Numbered from the stretch's first letter, positions 27,861-37,212 are shown. The stretch is DNA of 64,000 nucleotides from Nitrospiraceae bacterium (GCA_020347665.1 CP070737.1:355515-419514); one strand, 5' to 3'. The notes: generated by a model from the letters alone, not told the origin. Numbers and translations: made by a program.

Positions 27861-28820
27861 TCAGCCGCCTCTGCTCACCCGTTGAAAGCCTGAGCATTCA
27901 AGGATGGTCGCTGATTCACCGTGCAGGAGCTTATCCAGCAGCAGATTTACTCCGAGGTTATCACTCGAGATATGCCCTGCAACAACAAGGTTCAAGTGAT
28001 TGTTTTCTGCCTCTTTTCTATGTTCTTCACTGAGATGCATTGCAACGATCGTGCTTATTCCTGCTGACGCGAGACTTTTGAAGATGTCTTTTGAGCCTTC
28101 GGTTCCCCCGGTCATATCAACGAATATCCTGCCAGCTCTCCGGTTTCTCGACCCCAGAAAGATCTTCGGCCCTGAGCCGTTCCGGATCGCGTTGCCATAT
28201 TCGGGAATACCCCTAAGGATATCCATAATATCGGAAAGGGTACGGGGCTGCTCGGTATCAAACAGCCGCTGGAGATACGTCACCACCATGTTGTCTGTTG
28301 GTGTGTGAAGACAGACAAATGGCAGGCCCAGCAATCGTGCAGCATCAACCGCTCTCGTATGATTGGCAGGCATCAGCTTTCTTTCAACCTCTTTTGCTCT
28401 TCCATCCATAAGGTGTTCCGCTATGTTTATCGGAACACCCAAACGGCTCAGTATGTCAGATTGCATATGCATGACAGAATAGAGGTTGGCAAAAGCCATA
28501 CCTTCCGGATGATGAGAAAAAAGAAGGTCTATTGTAGTACCGTTCTTCCTCAGGGTTTCAGCGAGTAAAACCTCACCCACTTCGATATCAATACCTATAA
28601 GAATATGTTTGATCTCTTCTTCTCCGCTACCATGCAAAATCCGGGAATCAGAATAGGGATTCTGCAAGGATTCCATATCAAAGATCTCTTTCTCATCTGA
28701 TCTCATCTTTTCGTATTCTTCCCTGATACGCCTCAGGTCAGCTGACACTTCTCCCCTGCCGCGAGGGTCATTATCAATACCTATTTCAATAGCTTTTCGG
28801 TATAATTCTTTCAGTTTCAT
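27861..28820 (-). CDS. NIF3-like protein (DUF34 family)
   Basis: A 319-aa protein with features of the NIF3/DUF34 family of metal-dependent proteins: LLFSHHPEGMAF with a His pair, and a C-terminal VVAGHISSDNLGVNLLLD corresponding to the second metal-binding block. Residues 1-90 form a charged N-terminal extension. The biochemical role of the family is debated. It is embedded between yqeY (3-bp gap) and dnaG (81-bp gap), so it is co-expressed with replication and transcription genes. The assignment rests on motifs rather than strong overall similarity. Confidence 0.7.
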   Translation of the reverse strand: MKLKELYRKAIEIGIDNDPRGRGEVSADLRRIREEYEKMRSDEKEIFDMESLQNPYSDSRILHGSGEEEIKHILIGIDIEVGEVLLAETLRKNGTTIDLLFSHHPEGMAFANLYSVMHMQSDILSRLGVPINIAEHLMDGRAKEVERKLMPANHTRAVDAARLLGLPFVCLHTPTDNMVVTYLQRLFDTEQPRTLSDIMDILRGIPEYGNAIRNGSGPKIFLGSRNRRAGRIFVDMTGGTEGSKDIFKSLASAGISTIVAMHLSEEHRKEAENNHLNLVVAGHISSDNLGVNLLLDKLLHGESATILECSGFQRVSRGG

Positions 28821-28823
28821 TGT

Positions 28824-29279
28824 TTACTTCCGCAATGAATGCAGACGCTTACGCACTTTATTGTTTACGAGTCGCCCATCGGCTAATCCTTTTACGCGGG
28901 GCATAAGCATCTTCATAACCTTTCCGATATCAGCTTCGCTTTCAGCTGATGAAGCTGCAACCGCTTCCTCGATCATATCATCAATCTCTTTTTCTGAAAT
29001 AGGTTCCGGCAGGTATCCCTGGATAATGGCCAGCTCCGCTTTCTCTTTTGCCGCCAGGTCTTCCCTTCCCCCCATAGAAAACTGTTCAATGGATTCTCTT
29101 CTCTGTTTCGCCATCGAGGATAAAAGGGAAAGGACCTCATCATCAGTAAGATCCTTTCCCTTTTGAATGCGTTGATTCTGAATGGCAGACTTGATTAATC
29201 TCAGAACAGAAAGTTTGATTTTTTCAGAATGCTTTAATGCTGACGTGAGATCATCATCAATCCTCTTCACCAAAGACAT
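28824..29279 (-). CDS. yqeY: GatB/YqeY domain protein
   Basis: A 151-aa helical protein of the YqeY family, related to the tail domain of GatB and thought to bind tRNA. It has LRLIKSAIQNQRI near the start, then YLPEPISEKEIDDMI and IGKVMKMLMPRVKGLADGR, all typical. It begins 1 bp after rpsU, a neighbour pairing seen in many bacteria. Confidence 0.92.
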   Translation of the reverse strand: MSLVKRIDDDLTSALKHSEKIKLSVLRLIKSAIQNQRIQKGKDLTDDEVLSLLSSMAKQRRESIEQFSMGGREDLAAKEKAELAIIQGYLPEPISEKEIDDMIEEAVAASSAESEADIGKVMKMLMPRVKGLADGRLVNNKVRKRLHSLRK

Positions 29280-29280
29280 A

Positions 29281-29478
29281 TCATCTGTTCACCATCCGTA
29301 TTCTCTTGGCGGCTTTTTTCCGAGCAGCTATTGCCTTTTTTTTCTTCTTTGTGCTCGGTTTGTCGTAATATTCTCTCTTTTTTACCTCAGAGATAATTCC
29401 TTCTTTTTCGCACTGCTTTTTGAAGCGCTTCAGCGCGTTTTCAAAGGAATCGTTCTCACGGACCCTGACCGAGGGCAT
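29281..29478 (-). CDS. rpsU: 30S ribosomal protein bS21
   Basis: A 65-aa basic protein of the small ribosomal subunit needed for initiation in many bacteria. The sequence starts [19 protein letters not shown] and ends in a Lys/Arg-rich tail ([16 protein letters not shown]). A GGAGGGG ribosome site precedes the ATG. It is first in the rpsU-yqeY-nif3-dnaG-rpoD operon and has a clear promoter upstream. Confidence 0.96.
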   Translation of the reverse strand: MPSVRVRENDSFENALKRFKKQCEKEGIISEVKKREYYDKPSTKKKKKAIAARKKAAKRIRMVNR

Positions 29479-29515
29479 CCATACATCACCCCTCCCTGTT
29501 TAAAAAAATCAAACA

Positions 29516-29545
29516 ATATTACCAATTAATTCCATGGTGTGTCAA
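29516..29545 (-). promoter_or_regulatory. Sigma-70 promoter of the rpsU-dnaG-rpoD operon
   Basis: On the minus strand a perfect TTGACA (29540-29545) is followed after 18 bp by TAATAT (29516-29521). The predicted start, near 29509, would give a leader of about 30 nt containing the GGAGGGG ribosome site of rpsU. Confidence 0.65.
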
Positions 29546-29835
29546 TGCTGCACAGGAGGCAATATCGCGACCTCATTTCAGGTACTGCTCCTATAGCTTC
29601 CTTTAAAATTCTGGGAATGGAGAAGGAATTATGCTCTGATGTGTTCTATTGAAAAATCAATTCAGGTTATGATAAGTTGTATCATACCTGTCAGCAGGGA
29701 TTACACGGATAACCATACTGTTTCGTACATAACATAGAAACATGTAAGTTAGCTGCACGTTATTCATCGGCATCAGTAATCCTTGATACCAGAGTTTTAG
29801 GGGTAGCGTTTCCTGATTCATATGCGCTGTTGATA
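29546..29835. other. Divergent spacer between rpsU operon and ntrB-like gene
   Basis: No ORF, tRNA or hairpin was recognised in this part of the 357-bp divergent spacer. The right end must hold the control region of the plus-strand kinase, but no confident sigma-70 or sigma-54 (TGGCAC-N5-TTGC) site was seen. Confidence 0.45.
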
Positions 29836-30873
29836 ATGATTCCGTTCGATGCAATCATAAACAGTCTTGATGAAACAATTATTCTATTCAATAAACAGAA
29901 AGAGGCGATATACATTAATAGGGCCGGAGAAGAATTGTTCAGCAAAAGCTCAAAGGATATTATCGGTAAAAAATTTTCACAGCTGGTGCGCGGCAGGGAG
30001 GCCATTTCTTTCCATATGAAGAAATCATTGGATGATGGCCGATCGTTCAAAGGAACATCAATGACGTTGAACATCGGGAAGAGTATCAATGTCGACTTCA
30101 ACCTCTCACCCTTTTTTGTTAACGACCGGATAGAGGGTGTCATCCTGTCTCTGTCCCTCAATTTTGATATTGTAAAAAGGGAAGATTCTGATTTTGACTC
30201 AGTTGTGTACCTGCTCGGTTCAATAGCTCATGAAATAAAAAATCCTTTGGGAGGCATCAAGGGTGCTGCCCAGTTACTGGGTAAAAACACACATAGTGCG
30301 TCTACTGACGAATGTACAGAACTGATCATACGCGAAACCGACAGGCTCAATGCGCTTTTAAACGATTATCTGACCGTATGTAAACATCCGTCATTCGGAT
30401 CAGTAAACATTCACGAAGTCCTTGAAAAGGCCCTCGCCGTGATGAAAACGCAGCTTGAAACATCAGACGTGCAGCTGGAGCGGATGTATGATCCAAGCCT
30501 TCCCGAAATAAAGGGAGATGAAGGCAAACTCTTGCAAGTCTTTATAAACATTATAAAAAATGCTGCTGAGTCCATGGCAACCGGCGGAAAACTCGAAATT
30601 GCTACGTATCCATCAAGAGAGCTGTTCAGTAAAAGCGGCAAGGCCAAACGCATGGCAGTCATAGCTATCAGGGATTCAGGTAAAGGAATAGCCAAAAAAG
30701 ATCTGGAAAAAATATTTATGCCCTTCTATACCAAGAAAAAGAAAGGTGCTGGCATAGGTCTTGCTTTTTCAAAAAAATCTATCAGGGACCACGGGGGGTT
30801 TATCACGGTACAAAGCAAAAGAAATTCGGGAACCTGTTTCACTGTTTATCTGCCATATGAAATCATTGGATAA
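29836..30873 (+). CDS. PAS-domain histidine kinase, NtrB-like
   Basis: Cytoplasmic sensor kinase of about 345 aa with no membrane segment. The N-terminal PAS domain (about 5-110) is followed by HisKA with the phospho-accepting His in SIAHEIKNPLGGIKGAAQLLG and a HATPase with RDSGKGI and GAGIGLAFSKK. The layout matches NtrB/GlnL-type kinases. A TTG two codons upstream (29830) is a less likely start. The gene overlaps its partner activator by 17 bp. The signal need not be nitrogen. Confidence 0.88.
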   Translation: MIPFDAIINSLDETIILFNKQKEAIYINRAGEELFSKSSKDIIGKKFSQLVRGREAISFHMKKSLDDGRSFKGTSMTLNIGKSINVDFNLSPFFVNDRIEGVILSLSLNFDIVKREDSDFDSVVYLLGSIAHEIKNPLGGIKGAAQLLGKNTHSASTDECTELIIRETDRLNALLNDYLTVCKHPSFGSVNIHEVLEKALAVMKTQLETSDVQLERMYDPSLPEIKGDEGKLLQVFINIIKNAAESMATGGKLEIATYPSRELFSKSGKAKRMAVIAIRDSGKGIAKKDLEKIFMPFYTKKKKGAGIGLAFSKKSIRDHGGFITVQSKRNSGTCFTVYLPYEIIG

Positions 30874-32257
30874 GAAAATACTGGTCATTGATGACGACGA
30901 GAGTATCATCTGGGTTATTAAAAAAGCTCTCGAACCACTCGGGTACCGGATGATGGCACGTTCCAAGCTTGCTTCCGGTCTGCGGGCGGTTCAGGAAAGA
31001 CCCCAGGTAATTCTGCTTGATCTCATCCTTCCTGATGGAGACGGCCTGGAGGGTTTACGGGAAATTCATTTGATGAATCCTGAAGCAGCGGTTATCATGA
31101 TAACCGCTCATGCCAAAATGCAATCAGCAATTACCGCTATGCAGGAAGGTGCATATGATTATATTGAAAAGCCCTTCGACATTGAAGAACTTAAGATTGT
31201 TGTTGAAAAGGCCTTTAAAGATCTGTCGCTCAAGGCGGAACTCAAGATTCTGAAAAAGGAAGCGTTCGAAACTGATTCTCCCCACATCGTTGGAAAGAGC
31301 CCCAAAATACTTAAGGTCTTTAAAGCTATCGGAAGGGTTGCATCAAAAGACGTTACTGTCTTAATAACCGGGGAAAGCGGTACCGGCAAGGAACTGGTTG
31401 CGAAGGCAATTCACATTAATAGCAGCCGTTCTATTGGTCCTTTCGTCGCAATAAATTCCGCTTCCATACCCCGGGATCTTCTGGAATCAGAGCTCTTTGG
31501 GTATAAAAAGGGTGCTTTTACCGGAGCAACAAGAAACAAAACTGGTCAGATACAGGCCGCACATGGCGGCACGTTATTTCTCGACGAGATCGCGGAGATG
31601 GACACAGGCCTTCAGGCCAAGCTGCTCCGCTTCCTGCAGGACAAAGAGTTTACACCGCTTGGCAGTAATGAGAGCATCAAGGCTGATGTGCGTATTATTG
31701 GAGCGACCAACAGAAACATGAAAGAAGCCGTATCCAGTGGATCGTTCAGGGAGGATCTCTATTACCGCTTTAACGTGGTTCAGATAAAAGTACCCCCATT
31801 ACGTGACCGGAAAGAGGATATTCCTCTGCTGATAAAACATTTTTTGCGGGAGGCAAGCGAGAAACTTGAAACAGGAAGAAAGGAATTCTCAAAGGAAGCG
31901 AAGACGCTCCTGACAAAATATGACTGGCCGGGAAACATCCGGGAACTGGATAATGTCATCAAGCGGGCCTGTATTCTCTCCTCTGGAACGGTCGTCGACC
32001 GTAAGGATCTGATTATTGACGAAGACAATGCATATTCCGTAAAAGATTTTCTTGAGGATAAGCTGAAACGATACCTGAAAGACATGACAAAGGTTTCAAA
32101 TTTTAAACTTTATGATACCGTGTTGTCTGAGGTCGAAAAAGCACTTATTATGATTGTTTTAAAGGAAACAAATGGCAACCAGCTGAAAACGGCAAAAGCA
32201 CTTGGCATTAACCGCAACACGCTCAGGACCAAGATCAAACAGTATCGGATCAAATAA
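30857..32257 (+). CDS. Sigma-54-dependent response regulator, NtrC family
   Basis: Activator of 466 aa from the ATG at 30857, which begins MKSLDKKILVIDDDES just as receiver domains do; the frame is open further upstream only within the kinase gene. The receiver has the phospho-Asp in VILLDLILPDGDG and the Lys in IEKPF. The AAA+ domain has GESGTGKE, GAFTGATR and TLFLDEIAEM. A Fis-type helix-turn-helix (KTAKALGINRNTLRTKIK) ends the protein. Unlike the regulator at 18514, all phosphorylation residues are intact. It works with the overlapping NtrB-like kinase. Confidence 0.92.
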   Translation: MKSLDKKILVIDDDESIIWVIKKALEPLGYRMMARSKLASGLRAVQERPQVILLDLILPDGDGLEGLREIHLMNPEAAVIMITAHAKMQSAITAMQEGAYDYIEKPFDIEELKIVVEKAFKDLSLKAELKILKKEAFETDSPHIVGKSPKILKVFKAIGRVASKDVTVLITGESGTGKELVAKAIHINSSRSIGPFVAINSASIPRDLLESELFGYKKGAFTGATRNKTGQIQAAHGGTLFLDEIAEMDTGLQAKLLRFLQDKEFTPLGSNESIKADVRIIGATNRNMKEAVSSGSFREDLYYRFNVVQIKVPPLRDRKEDIPLLIKHFLREASEKLETGRKEFSKEAKTLLTKYDWPGNIRELDNVIKRACILSSGTVVDRKDLIIDEDNAYSVKDFLEDKLKRYLKDMTKVSNFKLYDTVLSEVEKALIMIVLKETNGNQLKTAKALGINRNTLRTKIKQYRIK

Positions 32258-32348
32258 GTTCGCTCTATCTGAAAGGCACTTCTGTCCGTCTACTTGATAA
32301 AATGACGATTAATTGCTAAGGTAACAAAAAACCATATGCGAGGTAGTC

Positions 32349-32519
32349 ATGCCAATACATAAAGACCTTCTTGATATTCTTGCCTGTCCGAAGTGTAAAG
32401 GTGAAATTACTCTGAATCAGGAAGAAAACGGCTTGATCTGCGAGCAGTGCAGGCTGTTCTATCCAATAAAAGACGATATCCCGGTGATGCTGATCGACGA
32501 AGCAGTGGATATTTCCTGA
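32349..32519 (+). CDS. Trm112/YcaR-like zinc-ribbon mini-protein
   Basis: A 56-aa protein starting MPIHKDLLDILACPKCKG, with a second pair CEQC and the ending YPIKDDIPVML. This is the Trm112/UPF0434 (YcaR) pattern, a small zinc-ribbon family. GAGGT at 32339-32343 is the ribosome site. It lies between the NtrC-like gene and the convergent NarL-type gene, with 1 bp separating its stop from the latter. In lipid A contexts YcaR lies beside lpxK, but here it is far from it. Confidence 0.88.
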   Translation: MPIHKDLLDILACPKCKGEITLNQEENGLICEQCRLFYPIKDDIPVMLIDEAVDIS

Positions 32520-33179
32520 TCAGGTCTCGAGTTTGATAATCCCTTTATAGATAGCGAACTTGATCAATCCCGCACGGGACCGGATATCAAGTTTTTCCGA
32601 AATATTCGTCTGATGAGCGATAACCGTTTTTACACTGATAGTGAGCATGGTCGCGATTTCCTTATGACTGTGCCCCTCTGCTATGAGTTTCAAGACCTGT
32701 TTCTCACGGTCCGTCAGTCTCTCGTACGGGTCTTCAACCATGGTGCCGGATGACGTGCCAAGATACCCGTCGATGACCTTTGAAGCGATCGATGAATGGA
32801 GATACGATTCACCCTGAGAAACAGCCCTAATCGCTGCTATCAGATCGGTGCCAACCGCGTGCTTCAGGATATAGCCTGACACCCCGGCCTTCAGGAGCCT
32901 GCTGACATATGCCTTATCATCGTACTGGGTCAGAATGAGAATTTTGATCTCCGGCATGGTCTTTTTAATCTCCAGGGTCGCTTCAATGCCTCCGAGTTCC
33001 GGCATGGAAATATCCATGAGGATAATATCAGGTCTCAGTTCCTTGGCCTTCTGTATCGCCTCAAGGCCATTGGCAGCCTCACCAGCAATTTCAATGTCAT
33101 CATGCATTCTCAAGAATGCCATAATACCTTCTCTGACGAGTGCATGGTCATCAGCTATCATTACTTTTATCTTGCTCAT
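32520..33179 (-). CDS. NarL/FixJ-family response regulator
   Basis: A 219-aa two-domain regulator. The receiver has VMIADDHALVREGI, the phospho-Asp in IILMDISMPELGG and the usual Lys in GYILKHA. The C-terminal LuxR-type helix-turn-helix reads LTDREKQVLKLIAEGHSHKEI. The ATG at 33179 has a GGAG ribosome site 6 nt upstream and is preferred to the one at 33191. It overlaps the 3' end of its partner kinase by 29 bp, so the pair is coupled. Likely targets are the adjacent cytochrome genes (inference). Confidence 0.93.
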   Translation of the reverse strand: MSKIKVMIADDHALVREGIMAFLRMHDDIEIAGEAANGLEAIQKAKELRPDIILMDISMPELGGIEATLEIKKTMPEIKILILTQYDDKAYVSRLLKAGVSGYILKHAVGTDLIAAIRAVSQGESYLHSSIASKVIDGYLGTSSGTMVEDPYERLTDREKQVLKLIAEGHSHKEIATMLTISVKTVIAHQTNISEKLDIRSRAGLIKFAIYKGIIKLET

Positions 33180-35007
33180 TTTCTTCTCCAAACATATGTA
33201 ATGGAATTCTCAACGTAATTCTTGTCCCACTGCCGGGTTGGGAATAGATATATAAGCTGCCATTCACCAGGGCTGCCCGCTCTTTCATGCCGAGCAGCCC
33301 GAGTCCCCTGCCGTCTTCAGTTCTCTGCAGCGCAGATGTCACATCAAATCCTTTTCCGTCGTCCTCTATGTCCACCGAGAGAACGCTTTCGTCGATCTTG
33401 AAAATGATAAATACATTTTCTGCTTCTGCATGCCGGGTAATGTTCACTACAGCCTCCTGGAGAATCCTGAAAAGGGCTGTCTCGATATACGGATCAAACC
33501 GTCTTCCGTGCAAGGAGGCCACATTCAGGAAGTAGGTAATATTCTGTTTACCCAGATGCCTGTCGAGCAGCCACCTGATAGCTGCTTCAAGACCAAGGTC
33601 ATCCAGTGTAGACGGCCTGAGGTTTTCTATGACATTATGCACACTGTCAAGCGTCTGCAGTGCAATTTTCTTTATTTCCGTGACCTTACTGCCCGGGGGG
33701 TGTTCGGGCTGAGCAATGCACATATCCAGCCTCATTAAAATGGCCGCCAGGGATTGCATGGTTTCATCGTGCAGTCCTCGTGCAATTCTTTTGCTCTCTT
33801 CTTCTTGTGCCGTAATCACCTTTTCAAGGAGGTGCTTGATTTTTTTCTGCCCGACTGCCAGTTCATTCGTCCTCTCTGATACGCGTTTCTCAAGTTCAAC
33901 ATTATATCGCTGAAGTTCCTCGAGGGAATCAGCCAGCTTTAACCGCATAATCTCAAAGCTGGAACTCAGCATGCCGATTTCGTCAACTCCTCCGAAACTT
34001 ACTGACTGCTTCATATTTCCCGAGGCTATTTTTCTGGTCGCGTTAATCAATTCATGGATCGGTCTTATAATACTTCTGCTCATGCCGACCGCGATCATGA
34101 GTGCAACACCTATCGAGATGATACTAAAGAGAATGAATGTTTTTCTCAATTTACGCGCCGGGGCAAATACGTCCTCCTCGGGTTGCAGTATGGAAATGCC
34201 CCATGGCGCTGTTGTGAGAGGCGCGAATGCCAGAATATCTGTCGAAAGGCTTGCACCCTTTTCATATACTGCTGCTCCCTCTTCAGAGTGGCACCGGTGA
34301 CACTTTTTGACAACGTACTCCTTGTTCTTTATGAGATTTTCCAGAAACTTGTTATGGTCGCTCCCGGTAAAGATTCGTTCCGGATTGTTTGATGCGATGA
34401 TAATGCCGTGGCTGTCCACAATTTCTATATGCGTGTCTGTTTCAATAGGTATATTTCTGATCACCTGCGAAAGCATATAATTCGTGGGGTTAATTTCTCC
34501 GCCGACAATGCCGACTGCTTTACCGTCTTTGTTCCTGAGAGGTGTGAGGGCAAAAATTACTTTCTTCTTTATAGGATCGACGGTATAAATGTCGGAAATA
34601 ACCGGTTTGCCGTCAGCAATGATCTTGCTGATATACGGAATGTTTAAAAGGTTGAACGAGCTTTCAATCCGTGACGGATAGGTTAACACTGTATTGCCGT
34701 CTAAATCGAGGAGAAAGATGCCATCCGTAAATATTGAATACTGATACGCCGTCTGCAAAGCCTTCTTTTCCGGCTGCCAGTCGCCATCATTGAAGTCAAT
34801 CCCGCCTGAAAGAGAGATATCATATAGCCGGTTAAAATTCTGTTCAAGAATGGAATCCCCGTGGTTCGCAATAGTCTTTGCGAGCTCTACCCTCCTGCCC
34901 AGAGACTGTTCTATGGTATCTTTAACCGTTATATAGCTGGCAATCCCGATACTGACAATTATTATCAGGATACAGAGGATGAGTGAAATTATAATTCTCT
35001 TATACAA
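33151..35007 (-). CDS. NarX-type histidine kinase with Cache sensor and c-haem motif
   Basis: Membrane sensor kinase of 618 aa. A first helix (about 5-25) is followed by a large periplasmic dCache-like domain, a second helix (about 290-310), HAMP, a coiled coil, HisKA_3 with the phospho-His in RIARGLHDETMQSL (H413) and a HATPase with EDDGKGFD and GLGLLGMKERA. Inside the periplasmic domain is CHRCH (236-240), a haem c attachment motif, just before the membrane-proximal half. The gene is followed by its regulator and preceded by cytochrome b after 9 bp, so the kinase and cytochromes are probably one transcript. Redox or oxyanion sensing is inferred. Confidence 0.9.
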   Translation of the reverse strand: MYKRIIISLILCILIIIVSIGIASYITVKDTIEQSLGRRVELAKTIANHGDSILEQNFNRLYDISLSGGIDFNDGDWQPEKKALQTAYQYSIFTDGIFLLDLDGNTVLTYPSRIESSFNLLNIPYISKIIADGKPVISDIYTVDPIKKKVIFALTPLRNKDGKAVGIVGGEINPTNYMLSQVIRNIPIETDTHIEIVDSHGIIIASNNPERIFTGSDHNKFLENLIKNKEYVVKKCHRCHSEEGAAVYEKGASLSTDILAFAPLTTAPWGISILQPEEDVFAPARKLRKTFILFSIISIGVALMIAVGMSRSIIRPIHELINATRKIASGNMKQSVSFGGVDEIGMLSSSFEIMRLKLADSLEELQRYNVELEKRVSERTNELAVGQKKIKHLLEKVITAQEEESKRIARGLHDETMQSLAAILMRLDMCIAQPEHPPGSKVTEIKKIALQTLDSVHNVIENLRPSTLDDLGLEAAIRWLLDRHLGKQNITYFLNVASLHGRRFDPYIETALFRILQEAVVNITRHAEAENVFIIFKIDESVLSVDIEDDGKGFDVTSALQRTEDGRGLGLLGMKERAALVNGSLYIYSQPGSGTRITLRIPLHMFGEENEQDKSNDS

Positions 35008-35016
35008 TGTCCTAAA

Positions 35017-35760
35017 TTAACCGGCGTGCTGATCAGCTTTCGTTTCGTTTTGACTCTCGTGTTCGAGAGATTCGCCGGTTATTCTCTCGTATTCAAGTGG
35101 ATGTTCATGGGTCATTCTCTTCACTGATATTTTTCCTGTAAAGATCGAGGTATCAAGGGGAAATACCTCAGGACTGAAGACAGCGTTATACAGATGCCAT
35201 GTAATGATTACCAGAAAGGCAAGGAGTGCTTCGTTTGTATGGGCTGCCTTAGCCGCCGGGATAAACTCTCCCGGCAAAAACCGTACGCTTACGGTCGGAA
35301 ACCAGAGTATCAGTCCGGTAACAATCATGAGGAGCCCCCCAACGACTACTCCCCAGTACTCAAATTTCTGCTTATAATCATACCGGTCGCATCGTGCCGG
35401 ATGATCTGTGACACCGAAATAATACTTCAGATTTTCGATAGCATCAGTAAAATCCTTTCTGTTTATCACCATGGTTGCCTGCCATTTTCTGAACACCAAT
35501 CCCACCGAGGCCACGAAAATGTGAAAAACGGTCATGACGGCAAATATCAGACCGGTATACCGGTGTATGAGGCGTACTGAATCCACGCCGCCGAGCGTAA
35601 GAATAATCCATTGCGAAAGATTGTATTCATGGAACTTTTGCGACAAACCGGTCACCACAAGAACAGCAAAGGTTATCATGGCAAGCTGATGCTCAAGTAT
35701 CCGGTAGGTACTGAATCTTCTGAACTTCCCTTCTATGAATACACCTTCTTTTGCCGACAT
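35017..35760 (-). CDS. Four-helix cytochrome b (formate dehydrogenase gamma-like)
   Basis: Integral membrane haem b protein of 247 aa. Four hydrophobic helices are visible (about 27-45, 66-90, 135-156 and 175-196) with candidate haem ligands H24, H66, H80 and H189. This is the pattern of the FdnI/cytochrome b561 family that exchanges electrons between quinones and periplasmic partners. Only 21 bp separate it from the upstream 13-haem gene, and a kinase gene follows. A quinol oxidoreductase subunit feeding or draining the cytochrome is inferred. Confidence 0.85.
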   Translation of the reverse strand: MSAKEGVFIEGKFRRFSTYRILEHQLAMITFAVLVVTGLSQKFHEYNLSQWIILTLGGVDSVRLIHRYTGLIFAVMTVFHIFVASVGLVFRKWQATMVINRKDFTDAIENLKYYFGVTDHPARCDRYDYKQKFEYWGVVVGGLLMIVTGLILWFPTVSVRFLPGEFIPAAKAAHTNEALLAFLVIITWHLYNAVFSPEVFPLDTSIFTGKISVKRMTHEHPLEYERITGESLEHESQNETKADQHAG

Positions 35761-35781
35761 GGCACCTCCTGTCTATTACTC

Positions 35782-37212
35782 CTATCTATTAACAGTATAA
35801 CGCCAAATATGCAGGAGTATCTGAAGTATCAACCCGACCATCATGAACGGAATAAATATCTTATATATGAGATTAATCGTGAAAACGAGCGGTGCCCGTT
35901 TCAGACTCGGCTTGTAATGAGAAATCCAGCTGTCCGGGAAATCCGCCGTTGCGTCCGGATGACATTTCTGGCACCGCCTCAGAAGCTTTGTTTTGACAAC
36001 AGACGATGCCGGGCCCGTCGTCGTCGTAATATCGTGAATACCGTGGCAGTCAATGCAGGCCGCTATGGGCTTGAACGTTGATGCAGCCCCGGTCTCTTTT
36101 TGCCTGCCGTAAAATGTAAGCGTAACCCCGTGAAAATCCTGCAGGTAACTCTTCAGCACATCTGTAGTAAGATTATACCTGTCCATAAGCTCACGATTAG
36201 CATGGCAGTTGCCACACATCTGTGGAATTTGCTCCCGATAATCAAAGGTTCTCGGATCCTCAATATCGTGAGCTCTGTGGCAGTTGGCACAAACAGGTAC
36301 ATCCTGATTATGTTCCTGAAACAGGGCAGTCCCGTGTATACTTGCCGAATAGGTGTTGTATATGTCTTTATGGCATGTCTTGCATCTTGTCGCGCTCGTT
36401 GTCCTGTCTTTATGCGATTGACTGATCGCATGTGATCCATGACAGTCAACACAAACCGGTGCTTTAAGGTTGCCCTGACTCAACATGGAATAATGGATAC
36501 TTTCGAGTGTTTTTGTGTATTTATCAAAATGGCACCGCCGACAGCTCTCTGATGAGGTAAGCGTAAAATCTCTCCTGCTTCTGAATGTTCTTACGGGGTG
36601 CTCTTCTGGTGAAAAACCGAAGTGACAGTCTGAACAGTACAATTTATTATGAACAGATAACCGGAGCATTTCGGATTCGATACGTACAGACATCGCGTCA
36701 CCATTTGCAAAGCTCATGGTCAACTCATTCGAATGACATCCAAGACAATACTCGGAGGCCTTGGATGCCACTTTTGAAACAGATGTAACAGCATGGGCTC
36801 CGTGACAATCAACGCATACCTTACCGCCTTTCCTGGCCATCTTTGTCATTCGTGTGTGCAGTTCCGACCTGAACGTACTATGGCAGTTTCTGCAGAGCAT
36901 TGCTCCTGAAATCGTATATTCCCTTTTGGTGTTCAGCTTTCTGCTTGGATGATTCTGGGCTGAAAATCCGGTATGGCATCCTGAGCAGTCAAATGATCTG
37001 TGAACCGAGTCTTTGAATTGACGTTCATCTACATATAAAGGGAGTGTTTCACCATACATCAGCGATATTTCGAATCCCTTAATACCGTGACAACCAAGAC
37101 AGATCTGAATCTCACCGATGGGATTGGTCGGGTCAGCAGAAGAGAATGTTGGTATGAAAAGAAAATTCAGAACCATTAGATACCCGAATAGATGGCAAGC
37201 CCTTTTTAGCAT
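35782..37212 (-). CDS. Membrane-anchored 13-haem cytochrome c
   Basis: Periplasmic multihaem cytochrome. Thirteen CxxCH motifs are counted, among them CLGCH, CSGCH, CRNCH, CVDCH, CKTCH and CQKCH. Several sit in paired blocks where a distal SVH or SIH precedes the next motif. The chosen ATG (37212) has AGAGGAG at good spacing and yields a signal peptide ending near FSSA. A C-terminal hydrophobic helix (last 35 residues) anchors it. It heads a cluster with cytochrome b and the haem-motif kinase. The exact substrate cannot be told; octahaem nitrite or hydroxylamine enzymes are not an obvious match. Confidence 0.9.
   Translation of the reverse strand: MLKRACHLFGYLMVLNFLFIPTFSSADPTNPIGEIQICLGCHGIKGFEISLMYGETLPLYVDERQFKDSVHRSFDCSGCHTGFSAQNHPSRKLNTKREYTISGAMLCRNCHSTFRSELHTRMTKMARKGGKVCVDCHGAHAVTSVSKVASKASEYCLGCHSNELTMSFANGDAMSVRIESEMLRLSVHNKLYCSDCHFGFSPEEHPVRTFRSRRDFTLTSSESCRRCHFDKYTKTLESIHYSMLSQGNLKAPVCVDCHGSHAISQSHKDRTTSATRCKTCHKDIYNTYSASIHGTALFQEHNQDVPVCANCHRAHDIEDPRTFDYREQIPQMCGNCHANRELMDRYNLTTDVLKSYLQDFHGVTLTFYGRQKETGAASTFKPIAACIDCHGIHDITTTTGPASSVVKTKLLRRCQKCHPDATADFPDSWISHYKPSLKRAPLVFTINLIYKIFIPFMMVGLILQILLHIWRYTVNR

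Noticed and set aside
30761-30856. Longer start of the NtrC-like regulator
   Set aside because: These codons lie in the kinase gene; receiver domains begin right at the ATG at 30857.
32349-32519. Trm112-like gene as part of the lipid A operon
   Set aside because: It lies about 11 kb from lpxK, on the other strand and in a different operon.
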